Shown here one piece after another: positions 10,252 to 22,359 of a DNA stretch of 64,000 nt; within the stretch, counting starts at the first letter, position 1, and each line of letters begins with the position of its first letter. Source of the DNA: Byssothecium circinans (lineage: Eukaryota; Ascomycota; Dothideomycetes; Pleosporales; Massarinaceae); contig ML977007.1 in NCBI GenBank assembly GCA_010015675.1, positions 35,354 through 99,353 on the forward strand, written 5' to 3'. The notes under the pieces were generated by a model. That model did not search any database. It was given only the letters and a program-made list of their open reading frames with translations, and was not told where the DNA came from. The position numbers and the translations under genes were made by a program.

Positions 10252-12364
10252 CCCGTTTTTCTCGCGTGACGCACGGGCTCACCTGGCGCACGGTTTTTGC
10301 CGAGCATCTTCAAATGCATTTGAACCTACTGAGCCTCACACAAATCTCTCTATCATCTAATTTTGAAGAGTAGTAGGCAATCAAATATGGAGAAAAAGTC
10401 TAGCTAATTATCTAATCACAATATCTAGTAGGGAGGTTGATTTGCCGCCCCTAACGATTTGTGACTAGTAGGGCCTTAATGACCTTAAGAATAGACTGCT
10501 CGCCGCTATTAACCTCCTAAGGGACAATAGACTACTTATTCCTTACTTTTCTAGCCTGTTTAACAAACTGGATGTCCTTTTAAAGCTGCGCCGCAGCAAG
10601 CTAAGCGTGCCTATTGTCCTCCTTTTCCTATTGCTTACGTGCCTGCTCTTGAAGCCGGATCTCCTTTGTAGTAGCCTTTATATGACGCCTCTCCTCTAAG
10701 GCCCGTTGCTTCTCAGCTTTCTCAATTGCTCTGCGCTAACTATCTTCCTCTTTTTAGAGTCTCTTTGCCCTTACTACCTCTGCCTTTTATGTCTCACGCT
10801 CACGTGCTAGCTAAACCTTGTTTAGGCTCTAAAAGATTGCACTACCATCTTAATTTAGAGGCAGTTTAAGCTGGAGCGCTTTGCCCCTCTACCAACGCTT
10901 CTTCTCATTAACTAGCGCTTTTTTTAGGCCTTGAACCTCCAGTTTTAACAGCATATTCTAGGTAGATAGCGAGTGGATTATCTGTAAGAGCTGCTAGGCC
11001 TTAGAGTTATACACGTCGTGAACTACTACTCTTAGGATCTTAGTAACCTTCCTCTAATCCTTAGCTATAAGGACTAACCTAGAGCTCTTACTAGATAATA
11101 GTCTCTTAGCCTTAGGGTTACTAAATTAGTCTAGGATAACGTTAGGCTAGAAAGGGTAGAGGCTACAGGATTTAAAGCCTAAAAGGATATTCTTAGCAGT
11201 AAAAGCTTTCTCCTATACTGCCTAGAACATCTAAAAAAAGTCTTGCTTAGTAATTGCTAAGAACGCCTAGGATTCCTCTATAAATTGTGCTACCTTATAT
11301 AAATAAGCTTATAAGAGAGGCTAGAATAAAGTAACGTTAAGTAGCTATAGAGTATAAGTACTATAAGGAGGAAAGACTACTAGGAGGATCTTATTATTAT
11401 TATAGTACTTAATAAATCATATATTAATATAGGAGCTATAGCTATTAAGGATAAGTAATTAATACTACTATTAAGCCTTAGATTTAGTCTCTTAATTAAA
11501 TATAGTCTTTAACTATTAAAGCCTAAGGTTATTATTTATCTATCTACTAGGAGATAAAGCAAAGAAGGCCTTATATATCATAGGATTAAAATCTTGCAGC
11601 TATGAGTCTTAAATATTACCCGTAATAGCCTAGTAGATAAGGCCTAGTAATAAGGATAATCTATTAGCGCATATATAAGTAATTATTATAATCTACTCAT
11701 GATTACTATCTTAAACCATCTACTTAATCCCCCCCTCCTTATACCTCTATTAGGAGAAGATGCGCTTTATTTTTAATAGTACTCTAATAAGAAAGCCTTT
11801 CTCATCTATATTATAGGTGTGCTAAGGCTTAATATCATACTACTTAATTTTACGCTTTAAGAGCTTAAAATAGAGTGCGTACTTAAGGGCAGAATTAGCT
11901 TACTTCCTATCCTTATCTATACTAGTCGTCTACTTTAATACTAGGTTAAGTTAGTAACGCTTAAGGAACTAATTAGGCCAAGAGCTCCCCACCTATTTAC
12001 TACTTATTTTAGTAGCAAAGTTGCGTAGCATGCTTCTTATAGGTGGTAACCCTTACTCGCAGAGCCTATCCACGTATCGTATGAGCTCCTGCTCCTAATG
12101 GTCGTTAAGAAGTCATTAGTTCTTATATTAGGCTGCACGGGAGCCCTGCATACTACGCCACCTTCGTGATAGCATAGATCGTTTAACACCATACTTTTTA
12201 GTAGTCTGCGAGATGTTAACTTTTTCTCTAAGCTCTAAGGATTTCAAAGCCATCAGCGCCTCCTCAATTGGGTCCATATTGGTGGAGCTAGATTAATTTC
12301 AATTATGGGGTTTTTAGAAAAAGTGTGCGTCAGGTGAGCCCGTGCGTCAAGCGAGAAAAACGGG
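10252..12364 (-). mobile_element. pogo-like transposon, 2113 bp, heavily RIP-mutated
   Basis: Terminal inverted repeats of about 40 bp (left CCCGTTTTTCTCGCGTGACG onward) are flanked by TA at 10250-10251 and 12365-12366. Two units, TGACGCACGG and TGGCGCACGG, lie 17 bp apart in the left terminus. The interior is strongly AT-shifted, with very many TAG and TAA triplets. The transposase is on the minus strand. Confidence 0.92.
10412..12277 (-). pseudogene. pogo-like DDE transposase, RIP-destroyed
   Basis: From ATG 12277 (MDPIEEALMALKSLELREKV) to the terminal TAG at 10412 the frame spans 622 codons exactly, so decay is by substitution rather than indels. The C-terminal signature is still legible as R-stop-GRQINLPTRY, where the stop replaces an Arg/Gln codon. 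Dozens of in-frame TAG/TAA codons make it non-functional. Confidence 0.85.
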
Positions 12365-12378
12365 TAAGCTAGACTATA
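12365..12378. repeat. left arm of a split palindrome between transposons
   Basis: TAAGCTAGACTATA separates the element ending at 12364 from the one starting at 12379. Its exact reverse complement, TATAGTCTAGCTTA, is at 16270-16283, with TAG in front (16267-16269). If the two elements in between and their TA duplications are removed, the arms face each other across TAG as a perfect palindrome. Confidence 0.7.
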
Positions 12379-14145
12379 TAGTTTCAAGCTACATAGGGTT
12401 TCAAGCTACCCTACTAAAACGCGACACCTGCACTAAACACGTGATATCTCTCCACCACGCTTTTCAATATGGATGCCCGTGAGCTCGCTATTCAATCAGC
12501 TATCAACGATTTCAATTCTGGCGTGTATTCTAGCCAGCGCGCTACGGCTAAGGCGTATGGCGTCCCTCAACCAACTCTCTCTGCGCGCATACGCGGCGCG
12601 ACCGACAGCCGCACCAGCCATTAGTATTAGCAGCGGCTGACTCCTCTGCAGGAGGAATTCCTTATTGAATAGATCCTTGAAGAAGACGCACGCGCCTACC
12701 CTCCATCCCATGCTCGCGCTCAAGAAATGGCGAATCAAATCCTGCGTATAAACGGCGATAATTAGCCTGTTAGCAAGCTTTAGACCTTACACTTCCTCTA
12801 ACGATAACTACGCGTTGCCTTAGTAGTAGGCTAGAAGATTAATGCTTAAAGAGCTTATGTAGCTACGCTAGATTAACTCCGCGCGTTCCTAGAGCTCTAC
12901 GAGTAGACGCGACAGCGCCTCAATATATAGACGGGCAATACGTACAATATGGATGAGACTGGCGTCGCGCTAGGAGTATATATAAATACAAGAGTACTCT
13001 CTAGTAGTTAGAAAAAGAAGGCTTACATTAAGTCTCTAGAGAATCGCGAGTAGGTCTTAATAATTAAGTGTGTATTAGCATTAGGTTAGAAGCTACGCTG
13101 CGTAGTTATCTTTAAGGGCTAGAGCCTGTAGACTACCTAGTTCTTATTAGAGTTAGTACTAGACTGGCTCTATACAACCTCTAAGAATAGATGGACGTTA
13201 AAAGTAATTAGTATAGAGTAGCTATAGCGCATATTTATCCTAGAGATAGCACTAGCTAATAGCTAGCACTAACTACTTATCTTAGACGGCCATAGCAGAT
13301 ATATTAATATTAAGTTCCTATAGCTCTATAAATAGAATCAAATTTAGCTCCTATACCTACCTATGTACTCCTCTTATATCCTATAGCCTCTAGATCTAGC
13401 TCCTTTCTCTATTATTAAGTCAAACTATCGACGTCAGATCTAGGAGCTTGCATCACTTAATGACGCAGCGCCTATTAAGAAGGAGTACTTTATTGCCTGC
13501 TATAATTAAGCTAGAGAGGAAGGCTTCATAGAACGTATAATTCAAGCTAGCTAGTAGGCTACTAGCCTCTACCCGTTTAATATCAATCACGTGCTTAGTT
13601 CATCGCAAGTCTCTTAAAGGCTAGCGACGCCTATACGCTAGAAGTGACCTTGATTACCTACTTAGAGCTTCTTCTCTACACCTTAAGGACCTCATGATCT
13701 CTATATAGCTTAGTAGGCGCTCTAGAGTTATAAGAACCTAGGTCATACAACTTAGCTACTCCTATAGAAAGTAGGCAAGGCGCTAGCATCTGCAAATACT
13801 AGAGCGGCAGGGCTAGAGGTAGAGAAAAGACGCCTTGAATATTATCTTAAGACTACTAGCTCTCAACGGCATCGAAAGCGCGTTCATGTAGACCTAAATT
13901 AACGCTTTACAGATATTAAGAATATAGGAGCTACTATTCGCTAGTTAGCTACTATAGAAGCTTAGCAGAGTAGAGCTCCTATATAGAGAGCTATAGAGAG
14001 AGCTAAAGTAGCTATAGTAGCTAAGGCTCTTTAGTCTATATGTACTTAATAGCAATTATAGTAGCATTATAGAGAAATATTGCGTATTTAGTGCAGGTGT
14101 TACGTTTTAGTGGGGTGGCTTAAAACCCTATATAGCTTAAAACTA
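12379..14145 (+). mobile_element. pogo-like transposon, 1767 bp, shares a TA with the next element
   Basis: Inverted termini of about 60 bp are flanked by TA at 12377-12378 and 14146-14147. The left terminus holds GTTTCAAGCTAC twice, 17 bp apart. The right terminus has TTTTAAGC versions, consistent with C-to-T decay. The right TA is also the left TA of the element at 14148-16264, so one of the two inserted into the other's target duplication. Confidence 0.92.
12469..14034 (+). pseudogene. pogo-like transposase (psq/CENP-B type), RIP-destroyed
   Basis: From ATG 12469 the N-terminal helix-turn-helix is intact: MDARELAIQSAINDFNSGVY, then SSQRATAKAYGVPQPTLSAR. After IRGATDSRTSH stops begin to replace Gln codons (for example LQEEFLIE-stop-ILEEDARAYP). 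The frame to the probable terminator at 14034 is 522 codons without net shift. A catalytic segment is legible as YNMDETGVALGV near 12950. The family differs from its neighbours in length and N-terminus. Confidence 0.85.
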
Positions 14146-14147
14146 TA

Positions 14148-16264
14148 CCGTGCCCGTGCGCGCAGTAACCTACGTCGCGCAATAATCCATGAACACTAAA
14201 ATACCAGATAAATCCTAAACTTTAACGCGTCGTAACTCTACTACTATGGCACTAATTGATGACGCGCTTATAGCAATCAAATTACTAGAACTAGGAGAAC
14301 ACTTCTTATATAGGGTAATTGCTTGTTAGTTTAATATGCTACATAGTACGCTATCCTAAAGACACTAAGGTCGTTAGCACCTATAGGAAGCTAAGGATAC
14401 TAATCAACATAAACTTAACCTATAGCAAGAGTTAGAGCTTATAAGCTATATTAAAGACCTTATAAAGAGAGGGCTACCTCCTACAAGAGAGATGATACAA
14501 AATTTCGCATCCTTAATAGCTATAAAGCCCGTGAGTGACGCTTAGGTTACCTGCTTTCTTAACTAACATAGCCACCATCTTATCTCTAAATAGATATCTG
14601 GAATTAACTCTCTCCGCTATAACGCTAATTCAAACATTAAGTATAAGCTATACTTTAACTTGCTACATTAGAAGATAAAGCAGTATGACATATAGCCACG
14701 CCACACCTATAATATAGACGAGAAGGGCTTTATAATAGGTATAATAAGACGCTTAAAATAAGTGTTTAATTATTAGATATAGGAGTGAAAAGAGGTGCAG
14801 GCGGCACTCTAAGATAGCTCTTATGAATAGATCACCCTCTTAGTAGCTATCTACACTAATAGGGAGGCTCTACTACTAGGTCTTATCTATGTAGCTTTAT
14901 CAGGGACACTATAATTAAGCTGGGTGGCTAATATTAAAGCTAGGAAATATAAGGTCTTTGTAGCTTTATCTCCCTTAGGTTAGAGTAATAATGACGTTAG
15001 GTTAGCATGGGTTAAATAGGTCTTTAATTGCTATATAAAGTAGAAAGCGTAATAAGCATAGTAACTTCTTATCCTTAATAGCTATAGGAGCTACTTAACG
15101 TAAGATTTTATTAACTACTATAACTTCTATTATATACTACTAGCTATGTTTCCCCCTCACTCTACCTATACGCTTTAACCTTTTAACGTAGTCCTATTTA
15201 AACCTCTCTCTACTACTTACTCTAAGGAGCTCTCTACCTACCTTTAGAGGAGCTAAGGGCTAGTACTAGTTAAGAAGAGAGACTTCTTCCTACTATTCTA
15301 AAGAGCGTGGGAGTCCTCCTTTAAGATAGAGACTATCCTTAAGTTATTTAAAGCTACTAGTATATAGCCTATAGACCTAGAGGTTATACTTAAACGCTTT
15401 ACCTAGGAGGAGTCTAAGGAGTAGGATAAAGATAAAGTAGGTCCTTTAGCTCTTAAGGAGAGTAACTAGCATTAAATAGACTATCTTATACGCTCTACTA
15501 TAAAGGATAAAGGCGTAAAGGAGTTAAAGTAGCTAAGTCTCTCTCTCTACTAACTCTAGGTCTAAAATAAGCTACTATACTATAAGAATGATAGGCTAAG
15601 AGAGGCGCTTACTACTAAGGAGAAGTATAAGAAGTGTGGTAAACCTCTTAACTTATAGTAGTAAGAGGAGTATTATAGAGGAGCTATCTTCTAGTCTCTA
15701 CGCAAGATTAGAGAGGCATGAGCATAAGAGATAGTAAAGTAGAGAGAGGAGCATAAGGAGTAGCTTACAAAGGCTAATAGGAAGGAGCTTACTACTACTG
15801 CTAAGCTCTATAGAGAGCAGCAGGCTTAGGAGAGACGTGTAGCGAGAGAGGCAGCCAAGGTAGTAAGGGAGAGGGAGAAGGCTAAGAAAGAGGCTACGCG
15901 CGCTACTTAAATTAAAGCCTAAAATACTAAGAGAGCATCTTAAACTACCTAAAAGGGTAAGCGTAAAACTTTAGGTCCTCCTCTATCAAAGCATAAGTGC
16001 TAGAGACGTAGTAGTAGCTCTATAGCTATTATAGCATCCCTAGAAGCTATACTAGCTACTCCACCTAAAGTTAACTCTTATAGCTATACTATTAACCTTC
16101 TACGTAAATATAAATAGTACAAATTAATTATAAGCGTTACTTTATTACTCTACTAAAAGATCTCATGATAATAGCTATTATGGGTGGCTTAATAATCTTA
16201 TCTTTGAAGTAGTAAGTATGTTATTCATAGATTATTACGCGACGTAGGTTACTACGCGCACGGG
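14148..16264 (+). mobile_element. pogo-like transposon, 2117 bp, RIP-mutated
   Basis: Termini are CCGTGCCCGTGCGCGCAG... on the left and, inverted, CCCGTGCGCGTAG... on the right, flanked by TA at 14146-14147 and 16265-16266. The left end has a small ccgtgc duplication. Two units, CGCGTAGTAA and CGCGTAATAA (right terminus), are 17 bp apart. I preferred these ends over longer ones at 12367/16281 because the length then matches its relatives (2113-2138 bp) and the motif lies at the usual distance from the tip. Confidence 0.8.
14246..16117 (+). pseudogene. pogo-like DDE transposase, RIP-destroyed
   Basis: ATG 14246 to TAG 16117 is 624 codons without net frameshift. Legible parts are MALIDDALIAIKLLELGEHF, the CENP-B-like helix (IKRGLPPTREMIQNFASL), RHTYNMDEKGFIIGIIRR with the first catalytic Asp, and a C-terminal YTINLLRKYK tail. 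Stop codons are very frequent. It belongs to the same subfamily as the copies at 5609, 16284 and 19002. Confidence 0.87.
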
Positions 16265-16266
16265 TA

Positions 16267-16283
16267 TAGTATAGTCTAGCTTA
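16267..16283. repeat. right arm of the split palindrome, plus TAG spacer
   Basis: TAG followed by TATAGTCTAGCTTA. The arm (16270-16283) mirrors 12365-12378. Its last two bases (16282-16283) serve as the left TA target of the next element. Confidence 0.7.
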
Positions 16284-18401
16284 CTAAGCTTTACTATCTA
16301 AGTAGCCCCACTACCTAATAGTGCTACTAGAATACTAAAATAGCCCTATAACTTAAGGCTGTAGAGCCTTACATAATAGCTATTATTATGATCTTTTTTA
16401 GTAGAGAGATATATAGGTGCCAAATAATATATTACGCTATAAATATTGCTATAGAGTATTAATTGCTTAGCTACATTATAACTAAATAGCTGCTGCACCT
16501 ATAATAGTACCTTAAGGCTCTCTACTACCTATAGGCCTTATAATAGCTCTCTTTTTTAGAGTAGCTTTAGTAGGAGCCTTAAGGCTACGCTTCTTACCCT
16601 TTTAGGAAGTTTTAAGAGCTTGTTAGAGTTATTTTGCAGTCTTGCAAGCTACCTATTGTAAGGCTTACTTAGTAGCCTTCTTAGCCTTCTCCTTCTCCCT
16701 CACTAGCCTAGCTGTAGCCCTTACCTAACGTCTTATATCCTTCTCTCTTACCTTTATCTACCTTGCCTCCTTATAAAGCCTATTTATCTTAGCTTTTTAG
16801 TGTTGCAGCTACTCCTCCTTACACTCTTTAAGCTGCTATCAATTACGTGCCTCCTTTACCTTCCTTAGAGACTAGAATATAGCTCTACCTTAATACTCCT
16901 TAGGCTCCTTAAGTAGGAGGGGCTTACCTTACTTCCTACGCGTCCTCTTATTAACTAGAGCCTCCCTTAGCTTAACTACCTTATCCTTAAGGAGAGCGTT
17001 TTAAACTAAGTTTACGTGAAGGACCTAGCTTAGCTATTTAACCTATCTATTACCTTGATTAGCTACTACCTAGCGTAGTAGGCGCTCTATCTTCCTCTAG
17101 TTAAAGGCGCTAATAGCTAAGGACTTACTATTACTTAAGGAGCTTAAGCTAGGGTTAAACCTCCTTAATATAACCTTAGGATTAAAGGGTGAGAGGCCTA
17201 TAGCCTTAAAGGCCTTAAGGATCATTGTTTCCTTAAAGGAGGCCTACTAGGCTTAATAGAAGAGGGGGAAGAAATCCCTCTTACTTATTAAGGTAAGGCC
17301 CTAGCTCCTCTCTATAAAGGCTAAGATCTTATTTAAGTAGGCTATTAATAGAGGCTTAAATATAGCTACATTAAGCGGCTACAGTGTATAGGTTAAATAA
17401 GGAGGATACATAGTAAGGAGGATCTTGTTCTAGTTATAGTACTTAATAAAATCTATAGTAAGGTAAGATCTATAGCTATTAAGGATAAGTAATTAATAGG
17501 AAGATTAAGCCTTTGCTTTTATACCACGATTAAACACCTATTTAAGCCACGCGAGGCTAATATCATTGTTCGTCCAGCTAGAGGGTAATAAGGAGATTCA
17601 AATCTAGTGAATCTTATAATTAAGGGCCTATAGCTAGGAGTCCTATATTAATCCTAAGGCTGACTAATAGATAAGAGCGGGCTTAAGGTAAGATCCATTA
17701 GCGCAGATACAGGCTAGCAGCGTTATCCACTCTTAAGAGCTATCCTGGATAGTACTCCTCCTCTTCTTATCCTTATATAAGGCCTTACTAAAGATCCTCT
17801 TTAAGCGACCTATAATACTAAGCAGGAAGCCCTTCTCATCCATATTGTAGGTATGACGCGGCTTGACGTGATACTACTCAATTTTCTCATGTAGAAGGTC
17901 AAAGTAGAGGCTATACTTCCTCCCTAAATCAGCCTTATGGTGGCTATTATCAATCCCCGTCGTCCATTTTAAGATGAGCTTATCTAGGTATTGGTGTACG
18001 AAGCGATCAACCCAGTTTACTCTAAGCTCTCTCCTCGCGATCTGTAAGGCGAAATTTCTAATTATAGCTCGTGTAGGTGGGAGGCCTCAGCTAGTGAGCT
18101 GTTTAATATAGAGTAGGAGCTCCTACTCTTATTATAGGTGGAGAGCCTGCTGGTTTTAAGCCTAGGTAGCTCACGAGGTTAAGAGACCTTAGTGTCTTTT
18201 CGCCAGCGCTACGCGGCTGCAGCTAAAAGAATTCGCAATTTGTCTATAGCTAAACCTTTCTCTAGGTTCTAGCAATTCGATTGCTGCAATCGCAGCCTCG
18301 ATTAAGCTCATGGTAGTGGAGTTATCGCGTGTTGAAGTAGTGGTGTCATTTTGGTGGTTGGCACTGTTAGGTGGTGGGGCCGCTCGGATGGTGAAGCTTA
18401 G
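16284..18401 (-). mobile_element. pogo-like transposon, 2118 bp, shares a TA with the next element
   Basis: Inverted termini of about 55 bp (left CTAAGCTTTACTATCTAAGT; right, inverted, CTAAGCTTCACCATCCGAGC) are flanked by TA at 16282-16283 and 18402-18403. The left copy is the C-to-T version of the right. The interior aligns block by block with the element at 5609-7739. The TA at 18402-18403 is also the left target of the element at 18404. The 17-bp repeat is weak here (a CACCA core at offsets 9 and 26). Confidence 0.92.
16482..18311 (-). pseudogene. pogo-like DDE transposase, RIP-destroyed
   Basis: From ATG 18311 (MSLIEAAIAAIELLEPRERF, then SYRQIANSFSCSRVALAKRH) to TAG 16482 the frame is 610 codons with no net shift. 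It is a homologue of the 5806-7650 pseudogene; the two can be followed in parallel through the C-terminal basic region. It carries more TAG/TAA codons than that copy. Confidence 0.88.
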
Positions 18402-19001
18402 TAAGCGGCGCATATTAGTATGTGGCGCACCCCACCAAAAAAAGACGCCTTCTTTATATAATAGCTTAATAACGCCACAATAAATCGCGATATAAATAGA
18501 ACTGATAGATTTAGGCTATCTAGTAGTACACTGAGTCCTATTATGGCCTTGAACGTGATAGTTGCTGCACGTTAGTGGTGCGCGACGTCGCTGTAGTTGA
18601 TCTATCTGCTCACCCTCTTAAGCTACCCTATCAGCCTCTGCAGCAAGCAATTGACCTTCCTGAGCCTGTAGAGCGCCTCCACGGGCAATATACTATCAGC
18701 GCTGCGTCTGCTTACGCTATTGGCGCTGACTAGCTGCCTGAAGCTTTATATTCTCCTCTGCAAGGATAGCTGCTGAATGCATAGCAAGCTGGCACCCTTT
18801 TACAAGCTGGCGCATAGCTAGGATAGTAGGGCTCTGTAACTGCCGTCGAAGGCGGGCCTAAATAAGCTGAGCCTGCTGCTGAAGCTGAGCTACTGTATAA
18901 GGTGTCTCAGCTATCCACTATTCTCCTGCTGCGGCTTCTGTCCATAGTAGTAACGGTGTTCGTACAATAGTTAGAGACGAAAGGACGCGTTCTAAGCTAT
19001 A

Positions 19002-21139
19002 GTGTTTAGGATCACCCGATGCACGTTATCACCCGATGCACGCGCTAGTAGCTTACCCCTCAATCAACCCGCTATCTTCACTGACCCTCAACACCACCAA
19101 TATGAGTCCGATTGACAAAGCGATTGAAGAAATTGAATCCTTAGGACCATGCGAACCTTTCTCGTATGCGAAAATTGCAAAAAAGTATAGTGTTGTACGT
19201 ACAACACTGATGCGCTGACACAAAGGGATTACAGCCTCACCAACTACCCAGGCTTCCAACTCCCAAAAGCTCAACCCACAACAAGAGGCAGAGCTTGTGA
19301 AGTACATAGAAGGTCTTACAGCTCATCGTCTACAACCTATAAGGGAGATGGTACGAAATTTTGCTTCTGCAATTACAAAACAGGACGTGGGTAAGTGTTA
19401 GGTTACCCAATTTATCAACCAGCACTAGAAGGATATTAAATCACACTAGACTGCTGGAATAGACCAGAACCAGCACAAGGCTAACTCAGAGGAGAAGTAT
19501 CAACTATTCTTTCAACTTCTGCTTAAAAAGATAGAGGAATACAAGATACAGCCCCAGCACTCATACAATATGGATGAGAAAGGCTTCCTTATTGGGGTCA
19601 TTGGAAGAAGCAAAAGGATCTTCAGTAAAGCAATGTGGGATAGCAAGGAAGTAAGAGAAGCTCTTCAAGATAGGAATCAAGAGTGGATAACGTTGTTAGC
19701 CTATATATGTAGTGATGGATCTCCTCTCCCACCTAGGCTTCTCTTTGCCTTAGCCAACTCATCCATCCAATCCTCTTGGGTAGAAGGGATACAAGCAGGA
19801 AAACATGAGGCCTTTATCAGCTCATCTCTAAATGGATGGAGCAATAACGATATAGGCCTTGCATGGCTAGAATAAGTATTTAATTGATACACTAAAGAGA
19901 AGGCTTAAAAGGATAGACGCGCGTGGAGACTACTCATCCTAGACGGCCATAGATCTTATATCATGATGGATTTCATTAACTACTGTAACTAGAATTAAAT
20001 TCTACTTATGATATTTCCTCCTTATTTAACTCACATGTTACAACCACTAGATGTAGTGATGTTCAAGCCTCTCTTAATAGCTTACTTAAACGCGCTTACA
20101 TAACACCTCTACAACGCTTAAGGACTAGTTCTAATAGTTAAAGGAGACTTCTTTCCTCTATTCTGGGAGGCCTAGACCACCTCGTTTAGAGAAGATCTTA
20201 TTCTTATAGCTTTTAAGGCTACTGGGATATGGCCTACTAATAGAGAGGTCATACTTAAGAGGTTCACTAAATCAACACTAGAACCTTAAGACTTATGAGA
20301 GAGCTCTTCTTTAGTGTACAGTGGAAAGGATTAGCTCAAGATATAGAGTCTTATTAAATCTATAGTTAAGGAAAACACTAGTACTAAGGCTTAAAAGATT
20401 TAGCGCTCACTCCACTATATCTTAGTTCAAAATGACCTCCTCCACACTGAAATAGAAGGACTGCGCAAGGCTGTTTTATCTCAAAAGAAACACCAGAAGA
20501 AGAGCAAGCCTCTTGACCTTCAACAGAGGAAGGAATATCATGGTGGTGCGGTGTTCTGGTCACCCAAGAAGATAAGGGAGGCCCAGTTCCGGGAGAGGGT
20601 CAAGAAACAGCAAGAAGAAGAGCAACAACTTAAGAGAGCTCGTACCAAGGCAGAGAAAGCTCAACAGAAGGTCCTCCAACTTCAAGAGAAAGAAGAAAGA
20701 GAAAAGTTAAGAGTTAAGAAGAGAGAGGAGAGGGAGAGGATCAAGGCTAAGAAACAGGCTGCCCGGGAGCGCAAAAGAATTGAGAAAGAGAACTCTAAGA
20801 AGGCTATACAACCTTCCCAAAAGGGAAAGAGGAAGGCTTTAAAGCCTGTCACAAAGCCTGTACGGAAAAAACAGAAGCGTAGTGCTGATGCAGAGGTTGG
20901 GGGGGATGCCCAGGCACGTGATCCTTCACCCATGAGAATGACCAGGGGTGGCCGGAACATTAAGATTCCATCAAGATTCAATTAGTACATATTTTTCGCA
21001 GCACTTTGTTTAGTTATTCAATGAATTATTAGAACAATTAAGCTATTGTGGATGGTGCAGAAACTCAGTGTTGTCGTGAGGGGGATTTTGGTGTTCAGCG
21101 TGCATCGGGTGATAACGTGCATCGGGTGATCCTAAACAC
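19002..21139 (+). mobile_element. nested pogo-like transposon, 2138 bp, mildly RIP-mutated
   Basis: Inverted termini starting GTGTTTAGGATCACCCGATG are flanked by TA at 19000-19001 and 21140-21141. ATCACCCGATGCACG occurs twice in each terminus, exactly 17 bp apart. The copy is far less AT-shifted than its neighbours, in line with being a late insertion into the element at 18404-22341. Confidence 0.95.
19102..20985 (+). pseudogene. pogo-like DDE transposase, nearly complete, about a dozen or more nonsense codons
   Basis: ATG 19102 to TAG 20985 is 628 codons in one frame. The helix-turn-helix region (MSPIDKAIEEIESLGPCEPF) is followed by a stop in place of Arg (TTLMR-stop-HKG). The catalytic core is long and clear: YNMDEKGFLIGVIGRSKRIF, then LLILDGHRSYIMMDF and LQPLDVVMFKPL, with 35 residues between the last two Asp (DD35D). 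The C-terminal 144 residues are open: a Lys/Glu coiled coil (FRERVKKQQEEEQQLKRA), then the basic tail ending GGRNIKIPSRFN. Stops sit at former Gln, Arg and Trp codons. It is the best template here for the ancestral family. Confidence 0.93.
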
Positions 21140-22359
21140 TATGGGACTAGCCCTGTCGCCTGAAAGCTAGCTTGGATATTCTCTACTGTTAAGGCTATCG
21201 CTCTAACCTGGCTGTAGATAGATAGGAAGTCTACTTTATCGACGTGGAAGACATGTTAGCGAGTGAGCTGCTGGATAGCTTGGCCGTACGCGCGCTTTAG
21301 AGGTGAGAAACAGCCCACATCTAGTAGCTGTAGTAGATGCGAGCTATAAGGCGGCATACAGAGGGTGATTATTTGATTCTCTGTACAGTACTAATCAAAT
21401 TCAGGCGTAGCATGGCTACCGTGGCCGTCTAGGATAAGCAGCTGATAAGTCCCTACTGTACGCGTCTTAGTATAGCTCTTGAAGTGCTTTAGCCAGGTGT
21501 AGCCTAGCTGATCAGTCGTCCAGCCGTTATCACTAATAGCAAGGATCTAGTTGCCAGGTATATCACGATACTAGGCTGCTTGGTGGAGCTTTCCTAGTAG
21601 GATAATAAAGGGTAGGATAGACTAGCCAGCAGCGCTCACCCCCTCAATCGCAGTAACCTACTGCTGGTTACCTAGCTAAATAGTGACTGCTTTGCTAATT
21701 ATGTCAGAGCTAGTGACTACCTTTGACGTCACAGTAACACCTATAGCAAAGCTAGTCTTATCAAAGTTATAGATATCCTGATCTAGTATCCCATAGCACT
21801 GACGCGTGTCCTTAACGAGCTTAAACTAGGCCTGAATTGCGATAGGATCTTTAGCTTTTGCGCGCTGTACGTTGCGCTTCCTATTCTACTTTGTCTGAAG
21901 CTCTGGCTGAGCCTAGATAAAGCGCGTTACCTAGAGCTTGCCTAGGGGAGGAGGAGGAGATTCACCGCGTGCTGCGACTAAAACGTCAGCCATTCGTAGT
22001 ACGTTAATAATCTGTAGCGGAAATCCTCATTGATTAAGGTCTAGTATCCATTGAACTAGAGACTGCTCCTCAGTAGGCGATAGCTTTCGATTTGGTAATC
22101 TAGTCTCATGTTTTAGGCGTATACCTTGAAGGCGCCTCTAAAGGGTTGATTCTAGTACATTATACGCTGCTGCTAGCTTGCGCACAGCTAATAGAGGGTT
22201 TGATTGAAAAGAGGTAACTGCAAGGCCTAATCGGCCTTCTTTTAAGAGCCTTTGGGCTTGTAGTTGTGGCAGCATGGTAGATAGAGAGGTAACTAAGGAC
22301 GCGTCTTTGGTGGGGTGCGCTACATACTAATATGCGCCGCTTACTAATAAAACACGTTA

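Larger units (their letters stand above)
18516..22275 (-). pseudogene. pogo-like DDE transposase with C-terminal zinc knuckle, split by a transposon
   Basis: The gene starts at ATG 22275 (MLPQLQAQRLLKEGRLGLAV) and stops at 18516. Removing 2140 bp (the nested element plus one TA) leaves 1620 bp, exactly 540 codons, confirming the insertion boundaries. The first catalytic Asp is in IYNFDKTSFAIGV. The second (LLILDGHGSHATPEF) and third (LLQLLDVGCF) are separated by 35 residues (DD35D). The C-terminus resembles a CCHC knuckle, but its second Cys is Tyr (CSNYHVQGHNRTQC). Scattered TAG codons replace Gln/Trp. It is doubly dead: by nonsense and by insertion. Confidence 0.9.
18404..22341 (-). mobile_element. 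pogo-like transposon with zinc-knuckle transposase, interrupted by a nested element
   Basis: Inverted termini (AGCGGCGCATATTAGTATGT and so on, at least 35 bp) are flanked by TA at 18402-18403 and 22342-22343. Units ending in GGCGCA recur 17 bp apart. The nested element at 19002-21139 lies in its transposase gene. Without the insert and one TA the element is 1798 bp. Confidence 0.93.

Noticed and set aside
12367..16281. Longer boundaries for the 14148-16264 element, placing the 12379-14145 element inside its left terminus
   Set aside because: The arms at 12367 and 16281 match, but this makes the element 2146 bp after excision and puts its 17-bp motif unusually far from the tip. Boundaries at 14148 and 16264 have TA on both sides and give 2117 bp, like its relatives.
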